Assembly: GCA_013298955.1 (NCBI GenBank) | Contig: JAAFJT010000025.1 | Coordinates: 1 to 52,883 of the forward strand | Direction: 5' to 3' | Source: Chitinophagales bacterium | Lineage (GTDB): Bacteria > Bacteroidota > Bacteroidia > Chitinophagales > Saprospiraceae | DNA length: 52,883 bases | In this document: piece after piece, positions 23,812-31,897 of the stretch | Numbering within the stretch: the first letter of the stretch is position 1 | Layout of the letters: every line of letters starts with the position of its first letter | Notes under the pieces: model-generated | What the model saw: the letters and a program-made list of their open reading frames with translations, nothing else | The model's database searches: none | What the model was told of the DNA's origin: nothing | Position numbers and translations under genes: made by a program

Positions 23812-25515
23812 TTAAGCATCCAAATGTCCATAGACAATCCGCGCTTGTAATTTTTTCAATTCACTCATTTTGCCGCTTGCCGCCAATTTTGCTTGGGCGG
23901 GCCAAGTTTCAGGGTCATGGGACGCATATTTTTTACCCGCCGTTTTCAACAATTCGGATAAAAATTCAACTTTCATCAATGATAATTGGCGATGTGTTAA
24001 AATGCCTATATCATTTAACAATTGTTCAATTTTCGGTCCGATACCTTCGATAATTTTTAAATCGTCGCCTACAAATTTTTGGTCGCGTTCCCAATGGTCA
24101 TACTGTCCATCATCATCAGATGTAGTTGATGCTGTATTTGTAACAGTATGATGTTCAATGACTTGCGTTTCCGCAACAGGCTCAACGACTTGCGTTTCCG
24201 CAACAGGCTCCACTTCCGCAACCACTTGATGTTCAACGACTTGCGTTTCCGCAACAGGCTCCACTTCCGCAACCACTTGATGCTCAACGACTTGCGTTTC
24301 CGCAACAGCCTCCACTTCCGCAACCACTTGATGCTCAACGACTTGCGTTTCCACAACAGGCGTAACTTCTGCGCCGATTTCTGTTTCAAAATCAGGTACT
24401 GCTAATGCCGCAATTACCTGATGTTCCACAACTTCCTGTACGGCTGCTTCCGTAGCATTTATTTTTTCACAATCCTCTGCAATCAATTGATTTTCAATAA
24501 CTTGTGCTGCTTCTGCAACAATCAATGCTTCCTTGTTTTCCAGTTCAACTTCAATCGCATGTTTTGCTTCCGCCTCCTGAATCGCTTCACAGGCTTCTGC
24601 AATCGCTTGATTTTCAAGGTCTTGCTCTGCTTCGGCAACAATCAATGCTTCCTTATTTTCCAGTTCAACTTCAATCGCATGTTTTGCTTCCGCTTCTTGA
24701 ATCGCTTCACAGGCTTCTGCAATCGCTTGATTTTCAGTATGATGAGCAACTTCCATTTCATTGATAGCCCCACAATCTTCTATAATTGCTTGATTATCAA
24801 CGATATGTGCTGCGGCTTCCATTTCATTGATAGCCCCACAATCTTCTATAATTGCTTGATTATCAACGATATGTGCTGCGGCTTCCATTTCATTGATAGC
24901 ACCGCAATCTTCTATAATCGCTTGATTATCAATGTTATGCGCTAATTCTGAAACAATTTCAACTGCTTGCTCTGTAACAATCGGCGTACCCAAATCGCGC
25001 CATGCTGCTACATACGTCCCGATTTCGAGTGGTTCAGTACCACAGTCAAATTGACGATTTACAAAAGAATCGCCTTCCGTCGTATCCCAACTACCGCGTG
25101 TCAATTTAAATTCAACCCGTCCCAGTGGCGGATGAATTTGAATCCCATAATTGCCGTCTGCTTGGCGTGTCAATTGATAACGCTCATCTTTTGCATTCCA
25201 ATCATTAAAATTACCTGCCATATAAATGGCATCATCCACAGGCGTATTAGAAGGCAATGCAACCTCAATCGTCGCATTTCCAAGAGGCGTAACGATGACT
25301 TCAGGCATCAACGCTGTCACAGCAAGATGTTCTACAACTGCGTCATTTTCAATCACTTCCACCAATGCAACAGGCGCAATAACGGAATGTTCCATAACGA
25401 TTTCTTCTACTTCAACGATTTCGGGCATCGGTGCAGCCGCAATAACATGATGTTCCACCACTGCCTCATTTTCAATCACCTCCATCAATGCAACAGGCTC
25501 ACAGGCTTTGAACAA
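23812..25515 (-). CDS. acidic repeat protein, C-terminal part (CBM-like + repeats + helix-hairpin-helix)
   Basis: A 567-codon frame that probably continues the frame at 25485-26030 after a -1 shift. In order: VEVIENDAVVEH-type repeats (1-70); a starch/glycogen-binding-like domain (75-175: IYMAGNFNDWNAKDERYQLT, FKLTRGSWDTTEGDSF); tandem acidic repeats (185-455) of three kinds, DNQAIIEDCGAINEMEAAAH x3, ENQAIAEACEAIQEAEAKHA-type x2, and VEHQVVAEVEPVAETQ-type x5; and a helix-hairpin-helix/LSU L21-like end (DDLKIIEGIGPKIEQLLND). No signal peptide is visible, so it is probably cytoplasmic. The frame's own start would be a TTG at 25515, which is unconvincing. Function unknown. Confidence 0.75.
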   Translation of the reverse strand: MFKACEPVALMEVIENEAVVEHHVIAAAPMPEIVEVEEIVMEHSVIAPVALVEVIENDAVVEHLAVTALMPEVIVTPLGNATIEVALPSNTPVDDAIYMAGNFNDWNAKDERYQLTRQADGNYGIQIHPPLGRVEFKLTRGSWDTTEGDSFVNRQFDCGTEPLEIGTYVAAWRDLGTPIVTEQAVEIVSELAHNIDNQAIIEDCGAINEMEAAAHIVDNQAIIEDCGAINEMEAAAHIVDNQAIIEDCGAINEMEVAHHTENQAIAEACEAIQEAEAKHAIEVELENKEALIVAEAEQDLENQAIAEACEAIQEAEAKHAIEVELENKEALIVAEAAQVIENQLIAEDCEKINATEAAVQEVVEHQVIAALAVPDFETEIGAEVTPVVETQVVEHQVVAEVEAVAETQVVEHQVVAEVEPVAETQVVEHQVVAEVEPVAETQVVEPVAETQVIEHHTVTNTASTTSDDDGQYDHWERDQKFVGDDLKIIEGIGPKIEQLLNDIGILTHRQLSLMKVEFLSELLKTAGKKYASHDPETWPAQAKLAASGKMSELKKLQARIVYGHLDA

Positions 25516-26030
25516 AGTGCTTCTTCATCCTGCTCCTCTTCATCAAAAAAACCTGCTTCTTTGGTCACTTCTGCCGCCATCTCATCTGTTGGCAGGAACC
25601 CTTTTACCGTAATTTGATGCACAATTTCCTCGTGTGCAACCTCAAGCGAAGGCGCGAAACCCAACACTTCTACCTGTTTTTCCGTTTCCGTCGGCTCAAC
25701 CGCATCGGCGGGCGGCGTGACGACGATAACATCGTCCTCCTTTTGATTGGATTTTTCAACCTTAGGTTGAGCTTTGACAAACGCTTTTAATTCGATTTTG
25801 GCTTGTTCCATCTGGAACGCCTTCAATCGTTTGAATAATCCAGCACTTTCCAACTCATGGAAAGCAAGGAATTGAGTTTGCTTGTCTGCTTTTTCTTTTT
25901 CAGCCTTTTTAAAGGCTTTTTTCGCAGTTTTTTTGTTTTGCGTGGCTGCCTCGAAAGCTTCAATTGCTTGATTGTAAGCCTGTTGCAGGCGGTTAAACTC
26001 CGCCGAGTCGGTCGTTTGACGCGCTCCCAT
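25485..26030 (-). CDS. acidic repeat protein, N-terminal part (coiled coil), frameshifted
   Basis: A 181-codon frame starting at ATG 26030. Residues 10-75 are a Lys/Ala-rich coiled coil (AFEAATQNKKTAKKAFKKAE). Residues 95-165 are acidic and contain HEEIVHQITVKGFLP-type segments similar in style to the downstream frame. It ends in DEEALCSKPVSLLH, overlapping the next frame by 31 nt. In the overlap the other frame reads ACEPVALMEVIENEAVVEH, which matches the repeat style, so the natural product is most likely one protein of about 740 residues. The shift must lie between the TGA of the second frame near 25524 and the stop at 25485. Confidence 0.7.
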   Translation of the reverse strand: MGARQTTDSAEFNRLQQAYNQAIEAFEAATQNKKTAKKAFKKAEKEKADKQTQFLAFHELESAGLFKRLKAFQMEQAKIELKAFVKAQPKVEKSNQKEDDVIVVTPPADAVEPTETEKQVEVLGFAPSLEVAHEEIVHQITVKGFLPTDEMAAEVTKEAGFFDEEEQDEEALCSKPVSLLH

Positions 26031-26141
26031 AGTTAACGTCCGTCTGTTTAGTTAAAGAAGAATGGTTTGTTTGACTCAGTTTGTGCTGGTGTGAACACTT
26101 GCATTATAAAAATCTATATATTTAAATTTTTAAAAAAGAAT

Positions 26142-26159
26142 ACTTTACACTTGTAAAGT
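26142..26159. promoter_or_regulatory. candidate operator ACTTTACA-CT-TGTAAAGT
   Basis: An 18-bp dyad (ACTTTACA, CT, TGTAAAGT) lies 112 nt upstream of the ATG of the acidic repeat protein. The neighbouring gene encodes an Xre/COG3800 regulator, which is a plausible binder. No functional evidence. Confidence 0.35.
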
Positions 26160-26222
26160 GCTTGTTATTTGATTTTTAAAAAAAATATTTAGGGAAAAAA
26201 AATAGAAATTAGAGCCTATAAA

Positions 26223-26311
26223 GTTTGAATTAGGATTGGTAGGATTCAGTTTGGATTTTTAGGATTTCATCCTAAAAATCCAAACTGAATCCTACCAATC
26301 CTAATTCAAAC
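26223..26311. repeat. perfect 43-bp-arm palindrome, GAATTAGGATT family
   Basis: Arms 26223-26265 and 26269-26311 are exact complements around a TTC loop; the arm begins GTTTGAATTAGGATTGGTAG. It lies 14 nt past the stop of the Xre/COG3800 regulator and probably serves as its terminator. Related palindromes start GAATTAGGATT at 29637 and 42916. Confidence 0.85.
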
Positions 26312-26324
26312 CTTGAAATGATTA

Positions 26325-27803
26325 TTATTCCAACAATTTTTTTAACGCCTCACTGACTCGATTTCGTTGTTCTCGACGCAACACCACAGACGGCGGCACA
26401 GCCCTTTCCGCACACCCCACTACGGAACAACGTTCACACGTTGTACTCACCTCTCGCCGCGATAAGGCAGGGTCATTTAAAAACTTAATTTTAGCATGCG
26501 CCGTAGCATCTATCAAAATGCCAATCGTCACACTCACATTTTTAGCATCACCGACTTTGCGCGCTATCGAAAAACACAAATATTCGTCACTCGTTTTATG
26601 ATAATGCGATTTTTGCACCCCAACTAAAAAACCACCTTTTTCAGTCAACACCCCCTGTTTCAAATCCTCTAACAAGGTCAACGACACCCACCGCCGACAA
26701 TAATGTTCATCCAAACCATTGCCATGCGGTTGATGTTTTCGGTCGAGATGCAACTCTTTATTGATTTCTATTTTTCCTACTTTCAAATCTTCCACAAAAC
26801 GGAGGAAAAATATCTTTTTCAAATCAAAAAAACGCGGCAAAACACCTGTCAATCGCTGACACAACAACTCAGGAGATGCCTGATATTTTTCAAGCAAGTG
26901 TATCAAAAAAAGCCCGTCCCACTTATCTCGTTTTAAAAATTGTTCTACATCCTTTACAAAACCATCGCGGTGCATCAATAAAGCTGCCGAAAAATAACCT
27001 GCTTTATAATGATTCAATGCTTCTTCAAAAGTCTTTACCCGCAATAAGGAACCCGTATTCGACCGTTCACTTAAATGCAACGCATTGAACCCCAATTCTT
27101 TACCCAATTGAAAGGCTTTTTGCGCCTCATTCAACTGCCCATTCAACAACAATTTTCGACGCTTTGGCAAATACACCGACCGAATCGCTTGTAAATCAGG
27201 ATACGGTGCTAATCCATCCTCAACGACCTCAATTTCATATTTTTTTCCCAATAAACCTGCCAAGTAGGACACAGGCAACGCATGACCTATCGGTACGCGA
27301 TGCTGTCGCACAAACTGACGCACAGCCTCCTCCAAATCCTCGAAATAGTTGTTATGCAATTCGAGGTAAGAACGCAAGGCTGCAAAATAAAAATTTTCTT
27401 CGCGCAACGCATAGTTGCGCCCCAATTCCACCAGCGTCGATACAAAAGCTCCAACGCGCATCGGCGCATTCGCAATGATTTCGACCACTTTATTCATCTC
27501 AATCCCAAACAAATCTAACGGCAATTCATTCAAAAAGTTGGATTGCAATAAATCTGCTACGGGAGCAAAATTTTTAGGCATCTCTTCCGAAGTCAAATCG
27601 GCACTCGTCGTTTCCAATGCTGCCGCTAAAAGGGTGATTTTATCCGCTTTCGGATATTTTTTGCCTTTTTCGATTTCATTGAGGTACGATACCGCCATGC
27701 CCGTATGTTTGGACAACTCAGCAAAGGATAAATTGCGTCCCGTTCGCAACGACCGCATTTTTAATCCGAAAATAATCTTATTGTTTTGCGCCTTGTTGCT
27801 CAT
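26325..27803 (-). CDS. Xre-family regulator with COG3800/DUF2083-type C-terminal domain
   Basis: A 492-residue regulator. HTH at about 10-70 (FGLKMRSLRTGRNLSFAELS, GMAVSYLNEIEKGKKYP). The middle region (about 190-300) resembles the IrrE/ImmA-like sensor segment (RRKLLLNGQLNEAQKAFQLG) but no HExxH zinc motif is visible. The C terminus carries CRRWVSLTLLEDLKQG and the Cys cluster CERCSVVGCAERAVPP typical of ScfR/RamB-like fatty-acid or acyl-CoA responsive regulators. The regulated genes are unknown; adjacent candidates are the acidic repeat protein and itself. A -7 box lies 8 nt before the ATG, so the mRNA may have almost no leader. Confidence 0.85.
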   Translation of the reverse strand: MSNKAQNNKIIFGLKMRSLRTGRNLSFAELSKHTGMAVSYLNEIEKGKKYPKADKITLLAAALETTSADLTSEEMPKNFAPVADLLQSNFLNELPLDLFGIEMNKVVEIIANAPMRVGAFVSTLVELGRNYALREENFYFAALRSYLELHNNYFEDLEEAVRQFVRQHRVPIGHALPVSYLAGLLGKKYEIEVVEDGLAPYPDLQAIRSVYLPKRRKLLLNGQLNEAQKAFQLGKELGFNALHLSERSNTGSLLRVKTFEEALNHYKAGYFSAALLMHRDGFVKDVEQFLKRDKWDGLFLIHLLEKYQASPELLCQRLTGVLPRFFDLKKIFFLRFVEDLKVGKIEINKELHLDRKHQPHGNGLDEHYCRRWVSLTLLEDLKQGVLTEKGGFLVGVQKSHYHKTSDEYLCFSIARKVGDAKNVSVTIGILIDATAHAKIKFLNDPALSRREVSTTCERCSVVGCAERAVPPSVVLRREQRNRVSEALKKLLE

Positions 27804-27810
27804 TTTCGCC

Positions 27811-27818
27811 CAAAAGTA
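27811..27818 (-). promoter_or_regulatory. -7 box TACTTTTG of the COG3800-type regulator
   Basis: On the minus strand TACTTTTG fits TAnnTTTG and ends 7 nt before the start codon at 27803, with a T-rich TTTTTAAAC about 20 nt upstream in the -33 position. The start point would lie at or next to the ATG. Between 27819 and 28083 nothing else is visible. Confidence 0.5.
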
Positions 27819-28083
27819 AATACATTAATTGATGTTTAAAAATTAATTTTGCTACATAATTTTTTCATCGATACGTCTTTCCACAATATTTTTATCAAAA
27901 TGATAAATTATTGATTTTTAAATCATTGTTTTAAAATGGTTTGGAAAAAGATAAGGCGATTTTTTTAGCAATACATCATTGAAACTTAAATTTGTTGTAA
28001 AGGTTTTATTTTTAAAACTAATATTTGAAAATAATTCATAATACCTTAAATCTTGTATCCAAAAACGTAAAGTAGTAGAAAAA

Positions 28084-28116
28084 AGTGCGGCAAGTTTCAA
28101 CTTGCCGCACTTTGTG
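28084..28116. repeat. hairpin AAGTGCGGCAAGTTT, member of the hairpin-tail family
   Basis: AAAGTGCGGCAAGTT, then CAACTTGCCGCACTTT, a 15-bp perfect stem followed by GTGCTCGAATC, resembling the GCTCGAATT tail after the hairpins at 5467 and 11281. It lies 54 nt past the lysyl-oxidase gene end. Confidence 0.75.
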
Positions 28117-28170
28117 CTCGAATCTTCGTTTTGAATTAAAAAAACGAAGTAGTGGAAAAAATGCGTCCCC

Positions 28171-29574
28171 TTATTTTCCTTTTTTGGATTTTGGGCGTTC
28201 TTTTTGGGCTTTCAATGTTACTGGAATTAAGATAGTATTATTTTCTATATTTGATTCTTCAAAACGGTGGTAAGGGTCAATTTCAATCATCAAATAATAT
28301 AATCCATCATACGTATTTGGCGGGATACGAATCATTTGTCCTTCATAATTCAAACCATACCAATCAATCCCGCCGACGGAAATCCCCTGTCTATCGGGGT
28401 CATCACAGGTTTTGTAACCGCCCGCGCCGTAATTCAACATATTGCGTTCCGTTAAAAAACCACCTTTTCCATCTTGACAATTATTCAAACGACTGCTGCA
28501 AAACTGCATATCCCAAGCGCAAAAACTCGCTTTTTCGGCTTCGCCAATCACTTTCCAATCATGCGGGTCTTTTTTGCCCTCGATTTTTTCCAACAAATGA
28601 TAATGCGCATAATCGTCTGCGTGAAAATGATTATGTCCCGGTTTATTGTCAAAAGCAATTTTACCAGCATCGCGTTGTCGCATGGAAATCACGCCTTTGT
28701 CCAAATTATAAATATTTTGTTTTATAATTTGTCGTGGAAAAGAGCCATCTTTGCACGGTTTGGAAGAATCATTGACCGTATCTTTGCCACAATACCAAGC
28801 ACCGCGCCCTACAATTTCCAATGGACCTGAGCCAATATTGACCGTACTCACCTCAAATTGCAACATTCCATAACCTTTTGCAGGGTCAAATGGGTGTTCC
28901 CACATGTTTTTGGCAGTACTTTCTTCCAAAACGGTGATGTCGGGTAATAACTCACATTTTGTTTTATTATTGGGACAACCACAACCCAAAGGCGTATTCG
29001 GCGTGCAACGCGTGAAATGACTTGCCGCAGGATTCTCACTAAATATCAAAGTCACTTTTTCAAAAGTGCCCATATCCTCTTTTTTCAAATCCTGTATGCG
29101 TAAACTCCAAATCCCATTTGGATTCTGACCATTATTGAAATTTTCCAACAAACCGTCAGGCACATACTCGCCTTCAAAGGGCGGTTTGGCGCGAGAAATC
29201 AGTCCATTGAAGCCCGTTTGTGAAAATTCGGCATTCAAATAATCTTGACCATTCCGCCCATTTCGATTGCTAATCCAAACATTAGTGCTGTCGGGCGAAA
29301 TCAAATCGATTTTTATATCTGAAATATAGGGATGTTTGACCGTCAAAATCACTTTCTCCAATCCAAATTTTCCATTTATTTTGTCTGGAATCCCACTTAC
29401 AGGAATGTAAATCATGAGGGCTTCATAATCCAATTCAGTATGGTCTGGAATTTTTTGTGTTTTTTCGACGGTTAATAAAACTTGTGCTTGGGCATGAAAC
29501 CCAATACTCATATTGAGTAGGAATGCACATAATGTGTTGATTTTAAATAGATTATGCTTGTTTTTAAAAAACAT
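28171..29574 (-). CDS. secreted P-domain / lysyl-oxidase-like fusion protein
   Basis: A 467-residue exported protein. The signal peptide ends near GFHAQAQV (about residue 31). Residues 45-185 form a proprotein-convertase P-domain (KVILTVKHPYISDIKIDLIS, GIWSLRIQDLKKEDMGTFE). Residues 205-455 are a lysyl oxidase-like domain with the copper motif GHNHFHADDYAHYHLLE, many Cys (CGKDTV, CAWDMQFCSS, NNCQD, TCDDPDRQG) and a final YYLMIEIDPYHRFEESNIENN. Lysyl oxidases are copper amine oxidases that deaminate protein lysines; the bacterial substrate is unknown. The gene is monocistronic. Confidence 0.88.
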   Translation of the reverse strand: MFFKNKHNLFKINTLCAFLLNMSIGFHAQAQVLLTVEKTQKIPDHTELDYEALMIYIPVSGIPDKINGKFGLEKVILTVKHPYISDIKIDLISPDSTNVWISNRNGRNGQDYLNAEFSQTGFNGLISRAKPPFEGEYVPDGLLENFNNGQNPNGIWSLRIQDLKKEDMGTFEKVTLIFSENPAASHFTRCTPNTPLGCGCPNNKTKCELLPDITVLEESTAKNMWEHPFDPAKGYGMLQFEVSTVNIGSGPLEIVGRGAWYCGKDTVNDSSKPCKDGSFPRQIIKQNIYNLDKGVISMRQRDAGKIAFDNKPGHNHFHADDYAHYHLLEKIEGKKDPHDWKVIGEAEKASFCAWDMQFCSSRLNNCQDGKGGFLTERNMLNYGAGGYKTCDDPDRQGISVGGIDWYGLNYEGQMIRIPPNTYDGLYYLMIEIDPYHRFEESNIENNTILIPVTLKAQKERPKSKKGK

Positions 29575-29600
29575 TTTATTGTAAATAGGTAGTTAAAATG

Positions 29601-29630
29601 TAAAAATAACACTTTTTGGCGATTGGCAAA
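29601..29630 (-). promoter_or_regulatory. putative promoter of the lysyl-oxidase-like gene
   Basis: On the minus strand TTTG (29627-29630) is followed after 18 nt by TATTTTTA (29601-29608), one mismatch from TAnnTTTG, 26 nt before the ATG. Confidence 0.4.
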
Positions 29631-29634
29631 ACTT

Positions 29635-29704
29635 GTTTGAATTAGGATTCACGAGATTTAGTTAGGATAAAATCCTGACTAAATCCCATAAATCCTAATT
29701 CAAA
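29635..29704. repeat. palindrome, GAATTAGGATT family
   Basis: TTTGAATTAGGATT ... ATCCTAATTCAAA with internal ATTTAGTTAGGAT facing ATCCTGACTAAAT. It lies next to the end of the AlgH gene (stop at 29710) and upstream of the lysyl-oxidase promoter, so it can separate the two minus-strand genes. Confidence 0.75.
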
Positions 29705-29709
29705 TCGCA

Positions 29710-30270
29710 CTAATTAAATCGATTTTCTTCTCTCATATCTGCAATAACGCTATATGCATCGCCTTTATGTTTCAAAATACTGCTCCACAAGCGGCTTGTT
29801 GGGAATCGGTGCAAATAATTTTTATCCATATCTGCCACAATCCAAGTTTTATCGTCAAATTCGCCTTTCAATTGACCCGTATCCCAACCCGAATAGCCCA
29901 CAAAAAAACGAACTTCATCCAAAGGCAATAATTTGGAAGTCAATAAAAATTTAAGTTGTTCAAAATTGCCGCCCCACCACAGGTTTTCCGTTATCAGCAC
30001 ACTGTCATCCACCAATTCGCCCGCACTGTGGATGAAATGCAACGTATTGGTTGCGACAGGACCACCATAATATAATGGCACATCCGCCACTGGCAACGTC
30101 GTAAATTGATTCAAACTCACATCATCCAAAGGGCGATTGAGGATGAAACCCATGCTGCCCCAAGCGGCATGCTGCGTGATTAGAATCACCGCCCGCCGAA
30201 AATACGGGTCATCTAAAAACGGTTCGGCAAGGAGCAATTTCCCCGATTCAACGGTTTCATAAGTGGTCAT
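29710..30270 (-). CDS. YqgE/AlgH family protein (UPF0301)
   Basis: A 186-residue cytoplasmic protein of the YqgE/AlgH family, a conserved fold of unclear function. Family landmarks are GKLLLAEPFLDDPYFRRAVI (10-29), GSMGFILNRP (38-47), VPLYYGGPV (64-72) and FFVGYSGWDTGQLKGEF (121-137). The length matches the family. It diverges from the T9SS-tagged protein gene across 135 nt. Confidence 0.93.
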   Translation of the reverse strand: MTTYETVESGKLLLAEPFLDDPYFRRAVILITQHAAWGSMGFILNRPLDDVSLNQFTTLPVADVPLYYGGPVATNTLHFIHSAGELVDDSVLITENLWWGGNFEQLKFLLTSKLLPLDEVRFFVGYSGWDTGQLKGEFDDKTWIVADMDKNYLHRFPTSRLWSSILKHKGDAYSVIADMREENRFN

Positions 30271-30405
30271 AAATATTATATCAGTTTTTAATTGAACGAC
30301 AAATGTAAAACATGTTTCTCATGTATGCAAACGTTTTTTGCACAGTATTTGCATAGAATTGGGTTGACATTCACTGCACACATTGCCTTAGAACTTCATT
30401 CCTTC

Positions 30406-31611
30406 ATGAATCGTTATCAAATTATTATTTTTTGCTGCTTGTTGATGCAACAAAGCACTGTATTTGCCCAAATTGCCGATACGACGCAACACCGCGTTGC
30501 AACTTATAATCGTTTTGGGGCTTGGATTTGGAAAATTGATTATACGGGCATGTCTCATACGCAAATGGCGGATAAATTGGCGGCACTTGGAGTCAAACGG
30601 GTGTATATAAAGGTGTCGGACGGTCGGCTTGAACTGGATAAATTTCCTGAATTGAACCAACCGCAAACCGTCGAAATCTATAAAAAACGCGGCATTGAAC
30701 CTTGGGCTTGGTCTTACAATTACCCTGATAATGAAGCAGCACAAGCCACTGTGTTGACCCGCGCTGCAAAAATGGGGTATTTAGGATACGTTTTGGACAT
30801 CGAAATTGAGTTTGATGACCAACCTGCGGCGTTGAAAAAACTTTTCGTTGCTTTCGACCAAGCAAAGAAAAATGCTGTTAAACAAGGTTTTATAAATGAT
30901 AATTTTAAATTATATTGTACGACTTGGGGCAATCCCGGCGTACATCGGATGTCGGTTGGCATCATTGATAAGTATGTGGATGCGCACATGCCCCAAACGT
31001 ATTTGGAAGAATGGCATACGGGGCTGAAAGACCCTGCGGCGGTGATTCGCAAGGTCAATGCCGAATATCGGCGTATGGGCGCGGTCAAACCGATTCATCA
31101 CATTGCCTCTTTGCAACGCGGAACCCTGCAACCGCGCCAATTGAATGAATTTATGGTGGCTTCTGGGGCAGAAACGTCGATTTGGCGCGTTCCCGGACAT
31201 GGGATTCCAACCCGTTTTTGGGAAACTTGGAGCAAAGTGAATTGGAATCATCGGTTTGAAACCAATACGAATATCGAAAAAGTATCCAATGACACGTTGC
31301 GAAACATTGTAGTTGCAACAATCGCACCTCCACCACCGAAATTAGTGCAACCTGCCAAACCCATTTTGACTGAATTTATGGTTTTCCCCAATCCATTTGG
31401 CAACCAAATCACGATTCGGTGCAATCGGGTGGTGGAAAAAGATTTTTTTATTCAAATTTCAGACGGACTTGGGCAAGCGGTTCATTTCACGAAATTGGCG
31501 GCGGGCAATCAAGAAATCGTGATTTTCACGGCGCAATGGCAAGGAGGCGCGTATTATTTGCAAATTTTTAATAAAGAAGGGTTTCAACGATTCCAATTGC
31601 TAAAATTGTGA
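30406..31611 (+). CDS. secreted TIM-barrel (glycoside-hydrolase-like) protein with T9SS sorting domain
   Basis: A 401-residue exported protein. Signal peptide MNRYQIIIFCCLLMQQSTVF; a barrel-like region at about 40-285 (LAALGVKRVYIKVSDGR, GIEPWAWSYNYPD, MGYLGYVLDIEIEFDD, YVDAHMPQTYLEEWHTG) resembling GH25/DUF4015-like folds, with acidic residues at strand ends. The C-terminal 75 residues are a type IX secretion sorting domain (FMVFPNPFGNQITIRC ... GGAYYLQIFNKEG). The ATG at 30406 is chosen because it starts the signal peptide. The substrate is unknown. Confidence 0.8.
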   Translation: MNRYQIIIFCCLLMQQSTVFAQIADTTQHRVATYNRFGAWIWKIDYTGMSHTQMADKLAALGVKRVYIKVSDGRLELDKFPELNQPQTVEIYKKRGIEPWAWSYNYPDNEAAQATVLTRAAKMGYLGYVLDIEIEFDDQPAALKKLFVAFDQAKKNAVKQGFINDNFKLYCTTWGNPGVHRMSVGIIDKYVDAHMPQTYLEEWHTGLKDPAAVIRKVNAEYRRMGAVKPIHHIASLQRGTLQPRQLNEFMVASGAETSIWRVPGHGIPTRFWETWSKVNWNHRFETNTNIEKVSNDTLRNIVVATIAPPPPKLVQPAKPILTEFMVFPNPFGNQITIRCNRVVEKDFFIQISDGLGQAVHFTKLAAGNQEIVIFTAQWQGGAYYLQIFNKEGFQRFQLLKL

Positions 31612-31628
31612 CCTATGTGGGGACGGGC

Positions 31629-31854
31629 GTGTGTTATTTTTTTGAATTGGCTTCACCCAATTTAAAAAAATAACACACCCCCCCAGAAAATCTTTTTCTG
31701 TCCCAGCCAGTTACCGCGCAACTGAGGTTACTTATTTAACCTAAGTTGCGCGGTAGGCGGCTTCGCCGCCCCAAAAGAGGGAGATAAGGGCGTGTGTGTG
31801 TTGTTTTTAAAATTTTGCGAAGCAGAATTTTAAAAACAACACACACACGCCCTT
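31629..31854. terminator. cluster of strong hairpins between convergent genes
   Basis: Four stems in 226 nt between the T9SS-tagged gene and recQ: 31629-31679 (GTGTGTTATTTTTTTGAATT with its complement, 22 bp), 31712-31755 (TACCGCGCAACT ... AGTTGCGCGGTA), 31757-31771 (GGCGGC-TTC-GCCGCC) and 31786-31854 (AAGGGCGTGTGTGTGTTGTT and more, over 30 bp). They should block read-through both ways. Confidence 0.75.
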
Positions 31855-31897
31855 AAAAAAACTTTTTGCCGCCGTAGGCAGCATTACCGCGCCTTAT

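Noticed and set aside
24069-25617. Several plus-strand frames of 85-216 codons
   Set aside because: They are antisense to the acidic repeat protein and mirror its repeats (MFNDLRFRN-type); not separate genes.
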